A stretch of DNA of 35,384 bases from contig JAJZNB010000085.1 of the NCBI GenBank assembly GCA_021848085.1, positions 1 through 35,384 of the forward strand, read 5' to 3'. The stretch's first letter is position 1; every line of letters starts with the position of its first letter. This DNA is from Actinomycetes bacterium. GTDB taxonomy: Bacteria; Actinomycetota; Acidimicrobiia; Acidimicrobiales; UBA8190. This document shows positions 18,422 to 26,651 of the stretch, in pieces. The notes below the pieces were generated by a model that worked only from the letters and a program-made list of their open reading frames with translations, ran no database searches and was not told the DNA's origin. The position numbers and the translations under genes are program-made.

Positions 18422-18967
18422 ATGACGACGCCCGCTCGTGGCGGGCACCACGTCGCCGTGCGGGTCGCCGACCTGGAACGCTCGGTCGCCTTCTACGTGG
18501 CGGCCTTCGGTGGCCGCCAGCGCACCCGCCCCGTCACCTTGACCGGTGCCTTCCCCGAGAAGATCTACGGCGGTGGGCCTGGCTGCACCGTCCGGCTCTG
18601 CCATGTCGGCTTCGCCCACGGCGCCGTGGAGCTCTTCGAGCTCTCCCCGCCCCGCCCACCGTTCACCGCCCCCCAGGCCGACGCCGGCATCATGCACGCC
18701 GCCTTCCAGGTCGACAGCGTCCACCAGACCGCTGACGCCGTGGTCGACGCCGGCGGCGCCGTGGTGGGCGAGGTCATCGACTGGGGCGGCAAGCCCTTCG
18801 CCTACTGCACCGATCCCGACGGCAACGTGCTGGAGCTGGCCGAGGTGTCGTGCGAGGAGACCTACGGCCTGGTGGAGAAGGTCTTCCCCGGGTCGCTGAT
18901 CGCCACCGACAACGACCAGGGTGCGACGGGAGCTGCCGCCGTGCCCGCCAACGAGGAGGACAGCTGA
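18422..18967 (+). CDS. VOC (glyoxalase/bleomycin-resistance/dioxygenase) family protein
   Basis: GGHHVAVRVADLERSVAFYVAAFGG...AVELFEL...IMHAAFQVD...FAYCTDPDGNVLELAE; His/Glu metal-ligand pattern. Confidence 0.88.
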   Translation: MTTPARGGHHVAVRVADLERSVAFYVAAFGGRQRTRPVTLTGAFPEKIYGGGPGCTVRLCHVGFAHGAVELFELSPPRPPFTAPQADAGIMHAAFQVDSVHQTADAVVDAGGAVVGEVIDWGGKPFAYCTDPDGNVLELAEVSCEETYGLVEKVFPGSLIATDNDQGATGAAAVPANEEDS

Positions 18968-19767
18968 TGGGCAGGTTCGACGGGCGCGTGGTGATCGTCA
19001 CCGGCGCCGGCAACGGCATCGGCCGGGCGTGCGCCGTGGCCTTCGCCAACGAGGGTGGCACCGTCGTGGCCGCCGACCTCGAGAAGGACTCCGCCGCCTC
19101 GGTGGTGGAGGAGATCGAGCGCAACGGTGGCCGGGCCCGGGCCCACCAGCTCGACGTGGCCGACGAGGCCAGCATCGTGGAGCTGATCGAGGCCACCGAG
19201 CGCGACCTGGGCCGTCTCGACGTGCTGCACAACAACGCCGGCATCCACGAGACCCAGCTCACCGCCGAGGCCCGCAGCGACCAGCTGCCCACCGAGGTGT
19301 GGGACCGGGTGGTGGGTGTCAACCTGCGCGGCCTGTGGCTGGCCTCCAAGTTCGCCGCCCCGGCGCTGGCCCGAGCCGGTGGCGGCGCCATCGTCAACGC
19401 CGCCTCCATCGGCGGGCTGGTCGGCTACCCGATGGGCGGCGCCTACGGGCCGTCGAAGGCCGGCATCGTGCAGCTCACCCGGGTGATGGCCCTGGAGCTG
19501 GCCGCCAACGGCACCCGGGTCAACTGCTACGCCCCGGGCAACACCGAGACCCGCATGGTCACCCAGTACTTCGAGGGCGACGACGGGCAGGTGGACGAGA
19601 TGGTGAAGCAGCAGCTGGTCGGCACCCACCTGCTGGGCCGCCTCATCCGGCCCGAGGAGGTGGCCTCCGCCGTGCTGTTCCTGGCCAGCGACGACGCCTC
19701 CGCCATCACCGGCACCTGCCTGGTGGTCGACGCCGGCACCTTGGCCTGGCGGGGGATCAACGCATGA
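18967..19767 (+). CDS. Short-chain dehydrogenase/reductase (SDR)
   Basis: TGATG overlap; VTGAGNGIGRACAVAFANEG, LHNNAGIHE, YGPSKAG (YxxxK), CLVVDAGTLAWRGI. Confidence 0.92.
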   Translation: MGRFDGRVVIVTGAGNGIGRACAVAFANEGGTVVAADLEKDSAASVVEEIERNGGRARAHQLDVADEASIVELIEATERDLGRLDVLHNNAGIHETQLTAEARSDQLPTEVWDRVVGVNLRGLWLASKFAAPALARAGGGAIVNAASIGGLVGYPMGGAYGPSKAGIVQLTRVMALELAANGTRVNCYAPGNTETRMVTQYFEGDDGQVDEMVKQQLVGTHLLGRLIRPEEVASAVLFLASDDASAITGTCLVVDAGTLAWRGINA

Positions 19768-19916
19768 CGGCCGGTGCCGAGCGCCGGCACCTCAGCGAGG
19801 AGGAGATCGTGGAGCTGAGCGTTCTGGCCGCCGCCGTCGGGGGGTTCGCGTCGATCAACGTGGCCCGCAACATCGAGGAGCGGCAATGGTTCGACCTGGC
19901 CGAGCCGGTGGCCTAG
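19764..19916 (+). CDS. 50-aa microprotein resembling the C-terminal part of CMD-fold proteins
   Basis: ATGA overlap with SDR stop; MTAGAERRHLSEEEIVELSVLAAAVGGFASINVARNIEERQWFDLAEPVA*, ends 4 nt before the next ATG. Not listed as its own ORF in the track. Confidence 0.6.
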   Translation: MTAGAERRHLSEEEIVELSVLAAAVGGFASINVARNIEERQWFDLAEPVA

Positions 19917-19920
19917 GCCG

Positions 19921-21585
19921 ATGAGCGACGTCATGATCGCCCCCAGCGGCCCTGCTCTCGACGCCCCGGTCGGCCTGCTGCGCGGCACCGGCTTCGACCT
20001 GGGCCCCTACGCCCGGCGCCTGCCGCTCGAGGAGCGCTCGCTGGTGCGGCTGCTGGCCGAGCAGGCGGCGGAGCGACCCGACCACACCTGGTTGGTGTTC
20101 GACAGCGGCCCGTCGCTGACCTACGGCGAGGCCGAGGCCCGTACCAACCAGGTGGCCCACGCCGTCCTCGACACCGTCGGAGCCGGGGCGCACGTGGCCC
20201 TGTTCCTGCGCAACCAGGTCGAGTTCCTGCCGACCTTCCTCGGCGCCATGGCCGCCGGCGGCGTGGCGGTGCCGCTCAACGCCGAGGGGCGAGGGCCGCT
20301 GCTGGCCTACGTCATGGAACGCTCCGACGCCCGGGTGCTGGTGGCCCGCAGCGACCTGCTCGACCGGCTCGAGGACCTCGACGCGCTCGGCCCGGTGCGC
20401 ATCGTGGTGGCCGTCGGCGACGGGCGGGTGCCGCCCAGCATCCACGGCGTGCCGGTGGTGGCCTGGGAGGACTGGGTCGGAGCCCGGCCCACCACCCCGG
20501 CGCGACCGTTCCCCCGCTTCGACGAGCCGGCCCTCATCCAATTCACCTCGGGGACCACCGGCCGGTCCAAGGGGGCGGTGTACCCCCACCACTTCCTCTA
20601 CCTGTACCCGGCCATGGTGGCCGACTCGCTCAGCCGCCGCCCCGACGACGTCCTCACCACCCCGCTGCCGCTGTTCCACGTCGCCGCCTTGCACCTGGTG
20701 GCCAACACGGCGCTGCACGCCGGGTGCACCGCCCACCTGAAGAGCCGCTTCTCGGCGTCGCAGTACTGGGAGCAGGTGGCGGCCGACGGTGCCACCTACT
20801 CGGTGATGCTCGGCCCCATGGCGGCGGTCATCATGAAGACCGTCGACGAGGCACCGCCGCACCGGATGCAGACCATGTTCTGCCTGCCGGCCCCGCCCGA
20901 GCGCGAGGAGTTCGAGCGGCGCTTCAAGGTGAAGATGCTGTGGCACGGCTACGGCATGACCGAGATCTACCCCCTGCCCATGCGGCCCGACGTGCTCGAC
21001 GGCGCAGCGCCGGGCACCCTCGGCTATCCGGTGCGGTGGATGGACTACGGCGTGGTCGACCAGCACGACCAGCTGCTGCCGGCAGGCGAGGTGGGCGAGC
21101 TGGTGTTCCGTCCGCTGCTGCCCCACGCCATGGCCCGCGGCTACTACAAGGATCCCGAGGCCACCTTGGCCGCCTTCCGCAACTTCATGTTCCACACCGG
21201 CGACCTGGCCAGCTACGATGCCGACGGCTGCCTGCACTACCACGGGCGCATGCAGGAGCGGCTGCGGCGCCGGGGCGAGAACGTCAGCGCCTACGAGCTG
21301 GAGCTGGTGGTCCTGCGCCATCCCCAGGTGCTCGAGGCGGCCGCCTTCGGCGTGGCCGCCGACCTCGGCGAGCACGACATCAAGCTCGACGTGCGCAGCC
21401 GCGACCAGCTCGACCTGGCCGACCTGCACGCCTGGCTGCAGCGCAACCTGCCGCGCTACATGGTGCCGCGCTACCTGGAGCAGCGCGACGAGCTCCCCAA
21501 GACCCCCAGCGAGCGGATCGAGAAGTACAAGCTGGTGGAGCAGGGCGTCGACCGGCCGTCGGTCTACGACAGCGAGCGCCGGTGA
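19921..21585 (+). CDS. AMP-dependent acyl-CoA synthetase/ligase (paralogue 3)
   Basis: FTSGTTGRSKGAVYPHHF, WHGYGMTEIYPL, FHTGDLASYDADGCLHYHGRMQERLRRRGENVSAYELELV, TPSERIEKYKL. Confidence 0.92.
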   Translation: MSDVMIAPSGPALDAPVGLLRGTGFDLGPYARRLPLEERSLVRLLAEQAAERPDHTWLVFDSGPSLTYGEAEARTNQVAHAVLDTVGAGAHVALFLRNQVEFLPTFLGAMAAGGVAVPLNAEGRGPLLAYVMERSDARVLVARSDLLDRLEDLDALGPVRIVVAVGDGRVPPSIHGVPVVAWEDWVGARPTTPARPFPRFDEPALIQFTSGTTGRSKGAVYPHHFLYLYPAMVADSLSRRPDDVLTTPLPLFHVAALHLVANTALHAGCTAHLKSRFSASQYWEQVAADGATYSVMLGPMAAVIMKTVDEAPPHRMQTMFCLPAPPEREEFERRFKVKMLWHGYGMTEIYPLPMRPDVLDGAAPGTLGYPVRWMDYGVVDQHDQLLPAGEVGELVFRPLLPHAMARGYYKDPEATLAAFRNFMFHTGDLASYDADGCLHYHGRMQERLRRRGENVSAYELELVVLRHPQVLEAAAFGVAADLGEHDIKLDVRSRDQLDLADLHAWLQRNLPRYMVPRYLEQRDELPKTPSERIEKYKLVEQGVDRPSVYDSERR

Positions 21586-21906
21586 TCCTCGGCGACACCG
21601 AAGGGCCCGGGGCCGCCCGGGCGGACGCCGCCGGTGCGGCGCGCCGCGGTGGCAGGGCCATGCCAGGCGGTACGACCCGCGGTGGCGGTGGCGGTGGCGC
21701 GCCGGGCGGTACGCGACGCGGTGGCGGCACCTTCGAGGGCGCCGCGCCAGCGTCGGGTTCGGGGTGCTCCCCATGCCGGGGGGCATCCGAGGCCATCCAC
21801 TACCATCGATGGCGACGGCAACCGCCGAAGTCCGCACCGCTGGCGGCGGAGACCGGAGCGGGTCGTGGTCGGAGATGCCGTCCTGTCCGCCAAGACGAGG
21901 GTGACC

Positions 21907-22914
21907 ATGGCACGCAACGACCAGTCGAAGGGCGATCCGAAAGGCACCACGGCGGGCAACAGCCGGCACCGCCAGGTCCGCCGGCGCCAGCAGGAGATCC
22001 TCGACGCGGCGGCGGAGATCTTCCGGGACAAGGGCTACGAGGCCACCTCGACCCAGGACATCGCCGAGGCGGTGGGGCTGCTCAAGGGGAGCCTCTACTA
22101 CTACATCGACTCCAAGGAAGACCTGCTGTTCGCCATCATCGACGAGGCCTACAAGGGGGCCCTCGAGACGGTGCAGGTCTCCACGGCCGCCGGCGGCAAC
22201 GCCTTGGAGAAGATCCGGGCCCTGATCGACGCCCATGTGGCCTACTTCACCTCCAACCAGGTCAAGATGGCCGTGCTGTTCCGCGACTTCCGGTCGCTGA
22301 GCGAGGAGCGCCAGCGGATCATCGCCGGCGAGGGCGACTTCTACCTCGAGGAGGTCCGGTCGCTCATCCGCCAGGGCCAGCGCGAGGGCGTGGTGGCAGA
22401 CGACATCGACCCGCGCCTCACCAGCATCGCCATCACCGGCATGGTCAACTCCCTGTCGCAGTGGTACGACCCGGCCGGCCCGAGCTCGTCCGAGGAGATC
22501 TCGGACGCCTTCGCCCGGCTGGTGGTCGGCGGCCTGGCGACGGGCACGGCGGCGGCCCAGGCGGCCATGAGCACCACACCCCGCCGCGCCCCGGGCAGCT
22601 CCGGCCCGGCGTCGCCGGGCAGGAGACCGTCGACGGGCAAGGCCGGTGCCGGCCGCCGGCTGCCCAAGGCGGCCAGCAACGGCGCGTCGGGCACCGCTAC
22701 GACGTCGGGCACCGGCAAGATGTCGGGCAACGGCGCGGCGGGGGCCGGCGGCCCGTCTGGCACCGGCAAGCCAGCGGGCACCGGCAAGAGGTCGGGAGCC
22801 GCCCCCGCATCGACCGCGGACGGCGCCGCCACGGCGTCGGCGCCTTCGGACGGGGCGCGCCGGCGCCCGACCCGACGTACGACCGAACCGGTCACGCGCC
22901 GCTCGGGTCGCTGA
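21907..22914 (+). CDS. TetR/AcrR family transcriptional regulator with ~115-aa basic low-complexity C-terminal tail
   Basis: N-terminal HTH RRQQEILDAAAEIFRDKGYEATSTQDIAEAVGLLKGSLYYYIDSKEDLLFAIIDEAY; tail rich in G/A/S/T/K/R with SGTGK repeats. Confidence 0.92.
   Translation: MARNDQSKGDPKGTTAGNSRHRQVRRRQQEILDAAAEIFRDKGYEATSTQDIAEAVGLLKGSLYYYIDSKEDLLFAIIDEAYKGALETVQVSTAAGGNALEKIRALIDAHVAYFTSNQVKMAVLFRDFRSLSEERQRIIAGEGDFYLEEVRSLIRQGQREGVVADDIDPRLTSIAITGMVNSLSQWYDPAGPSSSEEISDAFARLVVGGLATGTAAAQAAMSTTPRRAPGSSGPASPGRRPSTGKAGAGRRLPKAASNGASGTATTSGTGKMSGNGAAGAGGPSGTGKPAGTGKRSGAAPASTADGAATASAPSDGARRRPTRRTTEPVTRRSGR
22567..22911 (+). repeat. Low-complexity/repeat-encoding tail segment of TetR gene (TSGTGKMSGNG...SGTGKPAGTGKRSG)
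   Basis: Recurrent (t/g)cgggcaccggcaag-type units between ~22687 and ~22795. Confidence 0.7.
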
Positions 22915-22926
22915 GCACGGCGCCAG

Positions 22927-22953
22927 CCGCGGCCGGCGGAGCGCCGGCCGCGG
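22927..22953. terminator. Perfect 12-bp GC hairpin (CCGCGGCCGGCG-GAG-CGCCGGCCGCGG)
   Basis: Uninterrupted 12-bp inverted repeat with 3-nt loop between the TetR stop and the LLM ATG; no T-tract, so the terminator role is tentative. Confidence 0.5.
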
Positions 22954-22963
22954 GAGGCACCCG

Positions 22964-23998
22964 ATGACGCTCGACATCGGCGTCGGCCTGTGGACCATGC
23001 AGTCCACCGCCTCGGCGCCGGCCGCGCCCGCCGCGCTGTACCGGCGCTTCGTCGACGACGCCCGGCGCGTCGAGGAGCTCGGCTTCCACTCGCTGTGGAT
23101 GGCCGAGCACCGCTTCTGGTACGACGGCTGGTGCCCCAACCCGTTCACGGCGGCGGCGGCCGCTGCCGCTGTCACCGAGCGACTGCGCTTCGGCACCGGC
23201 ATGCTGCTGCTGCCCCAGCAGGACCCGCGGCGGTTGGCCCAGACCGTCGTCACCGTGGACCGCCTGTCGGGCGGGCGTCTCGACGTCGGCGTCGGCCTGG
23301 GCCATCGCGACGCCGAGTTCGACGGGCTCGGGATCCGCCGGGCCAGCCGCGGCGCCCGCATGGACGAAGCTCTCGACGTGCTGCGGGCCGCCTTCAGCGG
23401 CGAGCCGTGGCACCACGACGGCCGCCACCTCCACTACGGCCCCCAGCCGGCGCTGCCCCCGCCGGTGCAGCGCCCCCACCCGCCGCTGTGGCTGGGCGGC
23501 ATGGCCGACGCCGCCGTCCAGCGCGGCATCGACCGCGGCCTGTCGTTCCTGCTGCCCCAGACCCTCTATCCCCACGAGGTGGCCGACATGGCCCAGCGCA
23601 TCCGGGCCGGCTGGGAGAAGGCCGGGGTGGCCCCGGGACGCATCGGCATCCTGAAGGACTGCTGGGTGGCCGACGACGCCGAGGCGGCCCGCCGCTGGTT
23701 CCTGGCCCGCACCGCCGTGCACTACCGCGAAGAGGCCGGCTCGTGGTGGGTGCTCAAGGGCCGGGCCACCGGCTTCGAGGAGCCCGAGCTGCTCGACCGG
23801 CAGCTGACCCGCATCGTGGAGACCCCGCTGGTCGGCACCCCCGACCAGGTCGGCGGCGAGCTGCAGCAGCTGGCCGACGCCGGCGCCGACCTGGTGGTGC
23901 TGCGCTTCAACTTCGACGTCACCGCCCCCTGGTCGATGCAGGCCATGACCCTGTTCAGCCACACGGTGCTGCCGGCGTTCACCGAGGAGGCGTCGTGA
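22964..23998 (+). CDS. LLM class (luciferase-like; F420/FMN-dependent) oxidoreductase 1
   Basis: DARRVEELGFHSLWMAEHRFW...TERLRFGTGMLLLPQQDPRRLAQTVVTVDRLSGGRLDVGVGLGHRDAEFDGLGI. Confidence 0.9.
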   Translation: MTLDIGVGLWTMQSTASAPAAPAALYRRFVDDARRVEELGFHSLWMAEHRFWYDGWCPNPFTAAAAAAAVTERLRFGTGMLLLPQQDPRRLAQTVVTVDRLSGGRLDVGVGLGHRDAEFDGLGIRRASRGARMDEALDVLRAAFSGEPWHHDGRHLHYGPQPALPPPVQRPHPPLWLGGMADAAVQRGIDRGLSFLLPQTLYPHEVADMAQRIRAGWEKAGVAPGRIGILKDCWVADDAEAARRWFLARTAVHYREEAGSWWVLKGRATGFEEPELLDRQLTRIVETPLVGTPDQVGGELQQLADAGADLVVLRFNFDVTAPWSMQAMTLFSHTVLPAFTEEAS

Positions 23999-24894
23999 GG
24001 TTCGGGCTGGTGGTGCGTGTCGTCGACGCCGAACGCCCGCTGCCGGGCCTGGTGGCTCAGGCCCAGGCGGCCGAGGCGGCCGGCTTCGACCTGGCGTGGG
24101 TGGACGAGCAGCCCGACGGCGCCCTGCCCGACGCGCTGGCCGTGGCCTGCGCCCTGGCCCCCCACACCATCACCATCCGGGTCGGTGTCGGCTGCCAGGC
24201 TGGCGCCACCCACCCCGTCCACCTGGCCGAGCAGGCGGCCGTCGCCGACCTCACCCTGGGCGGCCGGCTGGTGCTCGGCCTGCGCCCGGTGCCGGGCACC
24301 GAAGAGCGCCTCGGCGAGGTGGTCGACCTGCTGGCTGCGGCCGGTGCCAGCGCGCCGTTCGCCCACCACGGCGAGCACTGGCAGGTGCCGGCCCAGCTGC
24401 CCGACAACCACTTCGGGGTGACCGACCAGGTGACGGTCACCCCGGCGCCGCTGCAGCTCGAGCTGCCGCTGTGGCTGAGCGGCCCGGACACCGCCGTCAC
24501 CGAGGTGGCGGCCAGCCGGGGGCTGGGGCTCGTCGGCGGCGACGACGAGGACGCCGACGCCCTGACCCGGCGCTGGGCCGCCATCGAGCAGCAGGCCGGC
24601 CCGGCAGCGCGGCGGCTGCGGCGCGTCGGGCGGCGGCGGGCGCCGACCGTCGGCGGTGCTCTCGACGGCGACGCCCTGCTGGCCCGGCTGGGCGAGGACC
24701 AGCGACGCTGGCACCTCGACACCGCCGTGCTCGAACCGCCGGCCGGCGCCGGCACCGACCAGATCGCCGACCTGGTGGACGCCGTCGCCCACCACATCCG
24801 ACCTCGCCTGGCCCTGGCCGCGCTGCCGCCGGGGCTGGTGGAGCACTGGCAGCGCATCCTCGAACCGACCCCCGGGAGGAACACCCATGTCTGA
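23995..24894 (+). CDS. Short, divergent LLM-like (luciferase-like) protein 2
   Basis: GTGA overlap with LLM 1; VRFGLVVRVVDAERPLPGLVAQAQAAEAAGFDLAWVDEQ...LAEQAAVADLTLGGRLVLGLRP. ORF-track start at 22990 is upstream read-through. Confidence 0.72.
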   Translation: MRFGLVVRVVDAERPLPGLVAQAQAAEAAGFDLAWVDEQPDGALPDALAVACALAPHTITIRVGVGCQAGATHPVHLAEQAAVADLTLGGRLVLGLRPVPGTEERLGEVVDLLAAAGASAPFAHHGEHWQVPAQLPDNHFGVTDQVTVTPAPLQLELPLWLSGPDTAVTEVAASRGLGLVGGDDEDADALTRRWAAIEQQAGPAARRLRRVGRRRAPTVGGALDGDALLARLGEDQRRWHLDTAVLEPPAGAGTDQIADLVDAVAHHIRPRLALAALPPGLVEHWQRILEPTPGRNTHV

Positions 24895-26038
24895 GGCCTA
24901 CATCGTCGACGCCATCCGCACCCCGGGCGGCCGCCGCGGCGGCGGGCTCAGCCACCTGCACCCCGTCGACCTCGGCGCCCGGGTGCTGCAGGGGCTGGTG
25001 GAGCGCGCCGGCATCGACCCCGGCACCGTCGACGACGTCATCTTCGGCTGCGTCGCCCAGGTCGGCAGCCAGGCCTGGAACATCGCCCGCAACGCCTGGC
25101 TGTCGGCCGGCTACCCCGAGCACGTCCCCGGGGTCACCATCGACCGCCAGTGCGGCTCGTCCCAGCAGGCCGTCCACTTCGCCGCTCAGGGCGTCCAGGC
25201 CGGCGGCTACGACCTGGTCGTCGCCGGCGGGGTCGAGGTGATGAGCCTGGTCACCTTGAACAGCTCCGGCGAGGTCGGCCCCCAGCTGGGCTTCCGCTAC
25301 CCCTTCGACGGGGAAGGCTGGCACGCCCGCTTCGGCGACCAGGAGATCCACCAGTTCCGCGGCGGGGAGCTCATCGCGCAACGGTGGGACATCTCGCGCT
25401 CGGACATGGAGGAGCTGGCCCTCACCAGCCACCAGCGCGCGGCGCGAGCCTGGGACGAGGGCCGCTTCGACACCCAGATCCTGCCTGTCGACGGCTGCAC
25501 CCGCGACGAGGGCATCCGCCCCGACACCACCTTGGAGAAGATGGCCACCCTGCCGCCGCTGCTCGGCGAGGGCGGTCGGCTGACCGCCGCCCTGGCCAGC
25601 CAGATCGCCGACGGCGCGTCGGCGCTGCTCATCGCCTCCGAGGAGGCCGTCGCCCGCTACGGGCTCACCCCTCGGGCCCGGCTCCACACCATGGTGGTGA
25701 CCGGCAGCGATCCGGTGCTGATCCTGACCGGCCCCATCCCGGCCACGGCCAAGGCTCTCGAGAAGGCCAAGCTGAGCGTCGACGACATCGACCTGTTCGA
25801 GTGCAACGAGGCCTTCGCCTCGGTCGTGCTGGCCTGGTCGCGCGAGACCGGGGTGCCGCTGGAGCGCACCAACGTCAACGGCGGGGCCATGGCCCTGGGC
25901 CATCCGCTGGGGGCCAGCGGCGCCAAGCTGATGACCACGTTGCTGTGCGAGCTCGAGCGCACCGGAGGCCGCTACGGCTTGCAGACCATGTGTGAGGGTG
26001 GCGGGCTGTCCAACGCCACCATCCTCGAGCGGGTGTGA
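24887..26038 (+). CDS. Thiolase family protein (acetyl-CoA acetyltransferase; FadA/FadA6-like)
   Basis: AYIVDAIRTPGGRRGG, TIDRQCGSSQQAVHFAAQ, ECNEAFA, NVNGGAMALGHPLGASGAKLM, MCEGGG. Confidence 0.93.
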   Translation: MSEAYIVDAIRTPGGRRGGGLSHLHPVDLGARVLQGLVERAGIDPGTVDDVIFGCVAQVGSQAWNIARNAWLSAGYPEHVPGVTIDRQCGSSQQAVHFAAQGVQAGGYDLVVAGGVEVMSLVTLNSSGEVGPQLGFRYPFDGEGWHARFGDQEIHQFRGGELIAQRWDISRSDMEELALTSHQRAARAWDEGRFDTQILPVDGCTRDEGIRPDTTLEKMATLPPLLGEGGRLTAALASQIADGASALLIASEEAVARYGLTPRARLHTMVVTGSDPVLILTGPIPATAKALEKAKLSVDDIDLFECNEAFASVVLAWSRETGVPLERTNVNGGAMALGHPLGASGAKLMTTLLCELERTGGRYGLQTMCEGGGLSNATILERV

Positions 26039-26061
26039 GTGCCGCCGGGCTACAATAAGTT

Positions 26062-26079
26062 CAAACGACCGGTCGATTG
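26062..26079. promoter_or_regulatory. TetR-type operator-like palindrome (site 5): CAAACGACCGGTCGATTG
   Basis: Perfect 10-bp core CGACCGGTCG, 8 of 9 base pairs over 18 bp; differs from site 6 at 2 of 18 positions; AT-rich island upstream of VOC gene. Confidence 0.72.
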
Positions 26080-26114
26080 AAGAACGATCATGGCCGGGGG
26101 CAAGGGAGGCGTCG

Positions 26115-26651
26115 ATGACCACCATCCACATCGATCACATCTCGCTGCTGGTCAAGGACCTGGAGCGAGCCGAGGCCGACTGGCACCAGATCCTCGGCGC
26201 CCTGTCCCCCGGCCACACCTTCCACGTCACCCGGGGCGAGGGGGCCGACGAGCTCGACGGCATCCCCATGCGGTGGGTGACCTTCCAGAACCCCGATCCC
26301 CGCGGGGTCTCCATCCAGCTGTGGGCGGCGGCCGAGGCGGGCACCTGGGTGGACAAGGTGCTGGCCAAGCGGGGCGAGCACGTCCACCACGTGGCCTTCT
26401 GCGCCGACGACTTCGACCAGATGATCGACCGGGTGAAGGACCAGGGCGTGCCTCTGCTGCTGGAGCAGCCGTCCAACCCCGACACCCAGCCCTGGCTCAA
26501 GTGGAACTTCATCCCCGGCGAGTTCTCCCACGGCCCGCTCATCGAGCTGGCCACCCGCTACCTGGCGGTGGGCGACAGCTGGCTGCCACACCCGGGCAAC
26601 CCCGAGAACGCCGAGCTGGCCAGCGAGCTGACCGCCCGCTTCGTCAAGTGA
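26115..26651 (+). CDS. VOC family protein, possibly methylmalonyl-CoA-epimerase-like
   Basis: TTIHIDHISLLVKDLERAEADWHQILGA...VSIQLWAA...HVHHVAFCADDFDQMIDRVKDQGV...GPLIELATRY; His/Gln/His/Glu candidate metal ligands. Confidence 0.8.
   Translation: MTTIHIDHISLLVKDLERAEADWHQILGALSPGHTFHVTRGEGADELDGIPMRWVTFQNPDPRGVSIQLWAAAEAGTWVDKVLAKRGEHVHHVAFCADDFDQMIDRVKDQGVPLLLEQPSNPDTQPWLKWNFIPGEFSHGPLIELATRYLAVGDSWLPHPGNPENAELASELTARFVK

Noticed and set aside
21586-21906. GGTGGCGGTGGCGG-rich segment and minus-strand ORF 21380-21796 upstream of tetR as a gene
   Set aside because: Pro/Arg/Gly low-complexity translation; more likely a leader/intergenic region. CCATCGATGG (21803) is palindromic but does not match the operator family, so it was not called.
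19855-23361. 1168-aa minus-strand ORF antisense to ligase 3, tetR and LLM 1
   Set aside because: Composition (A/G/R/H/V-rich, no domain motifs) is typical of antisense frames in GC-rich DNA; the plus-strand genes have clear family motifs and RBS/overlap structure.
22990-24894. 634-aa ORF covering LLM 1 and LLM 2
   Set aside because: Only the part from the GTG at 23995 is protein-like; the first ~335 residues are the +1 shadow of LLM 1, so it is not a fused protein.
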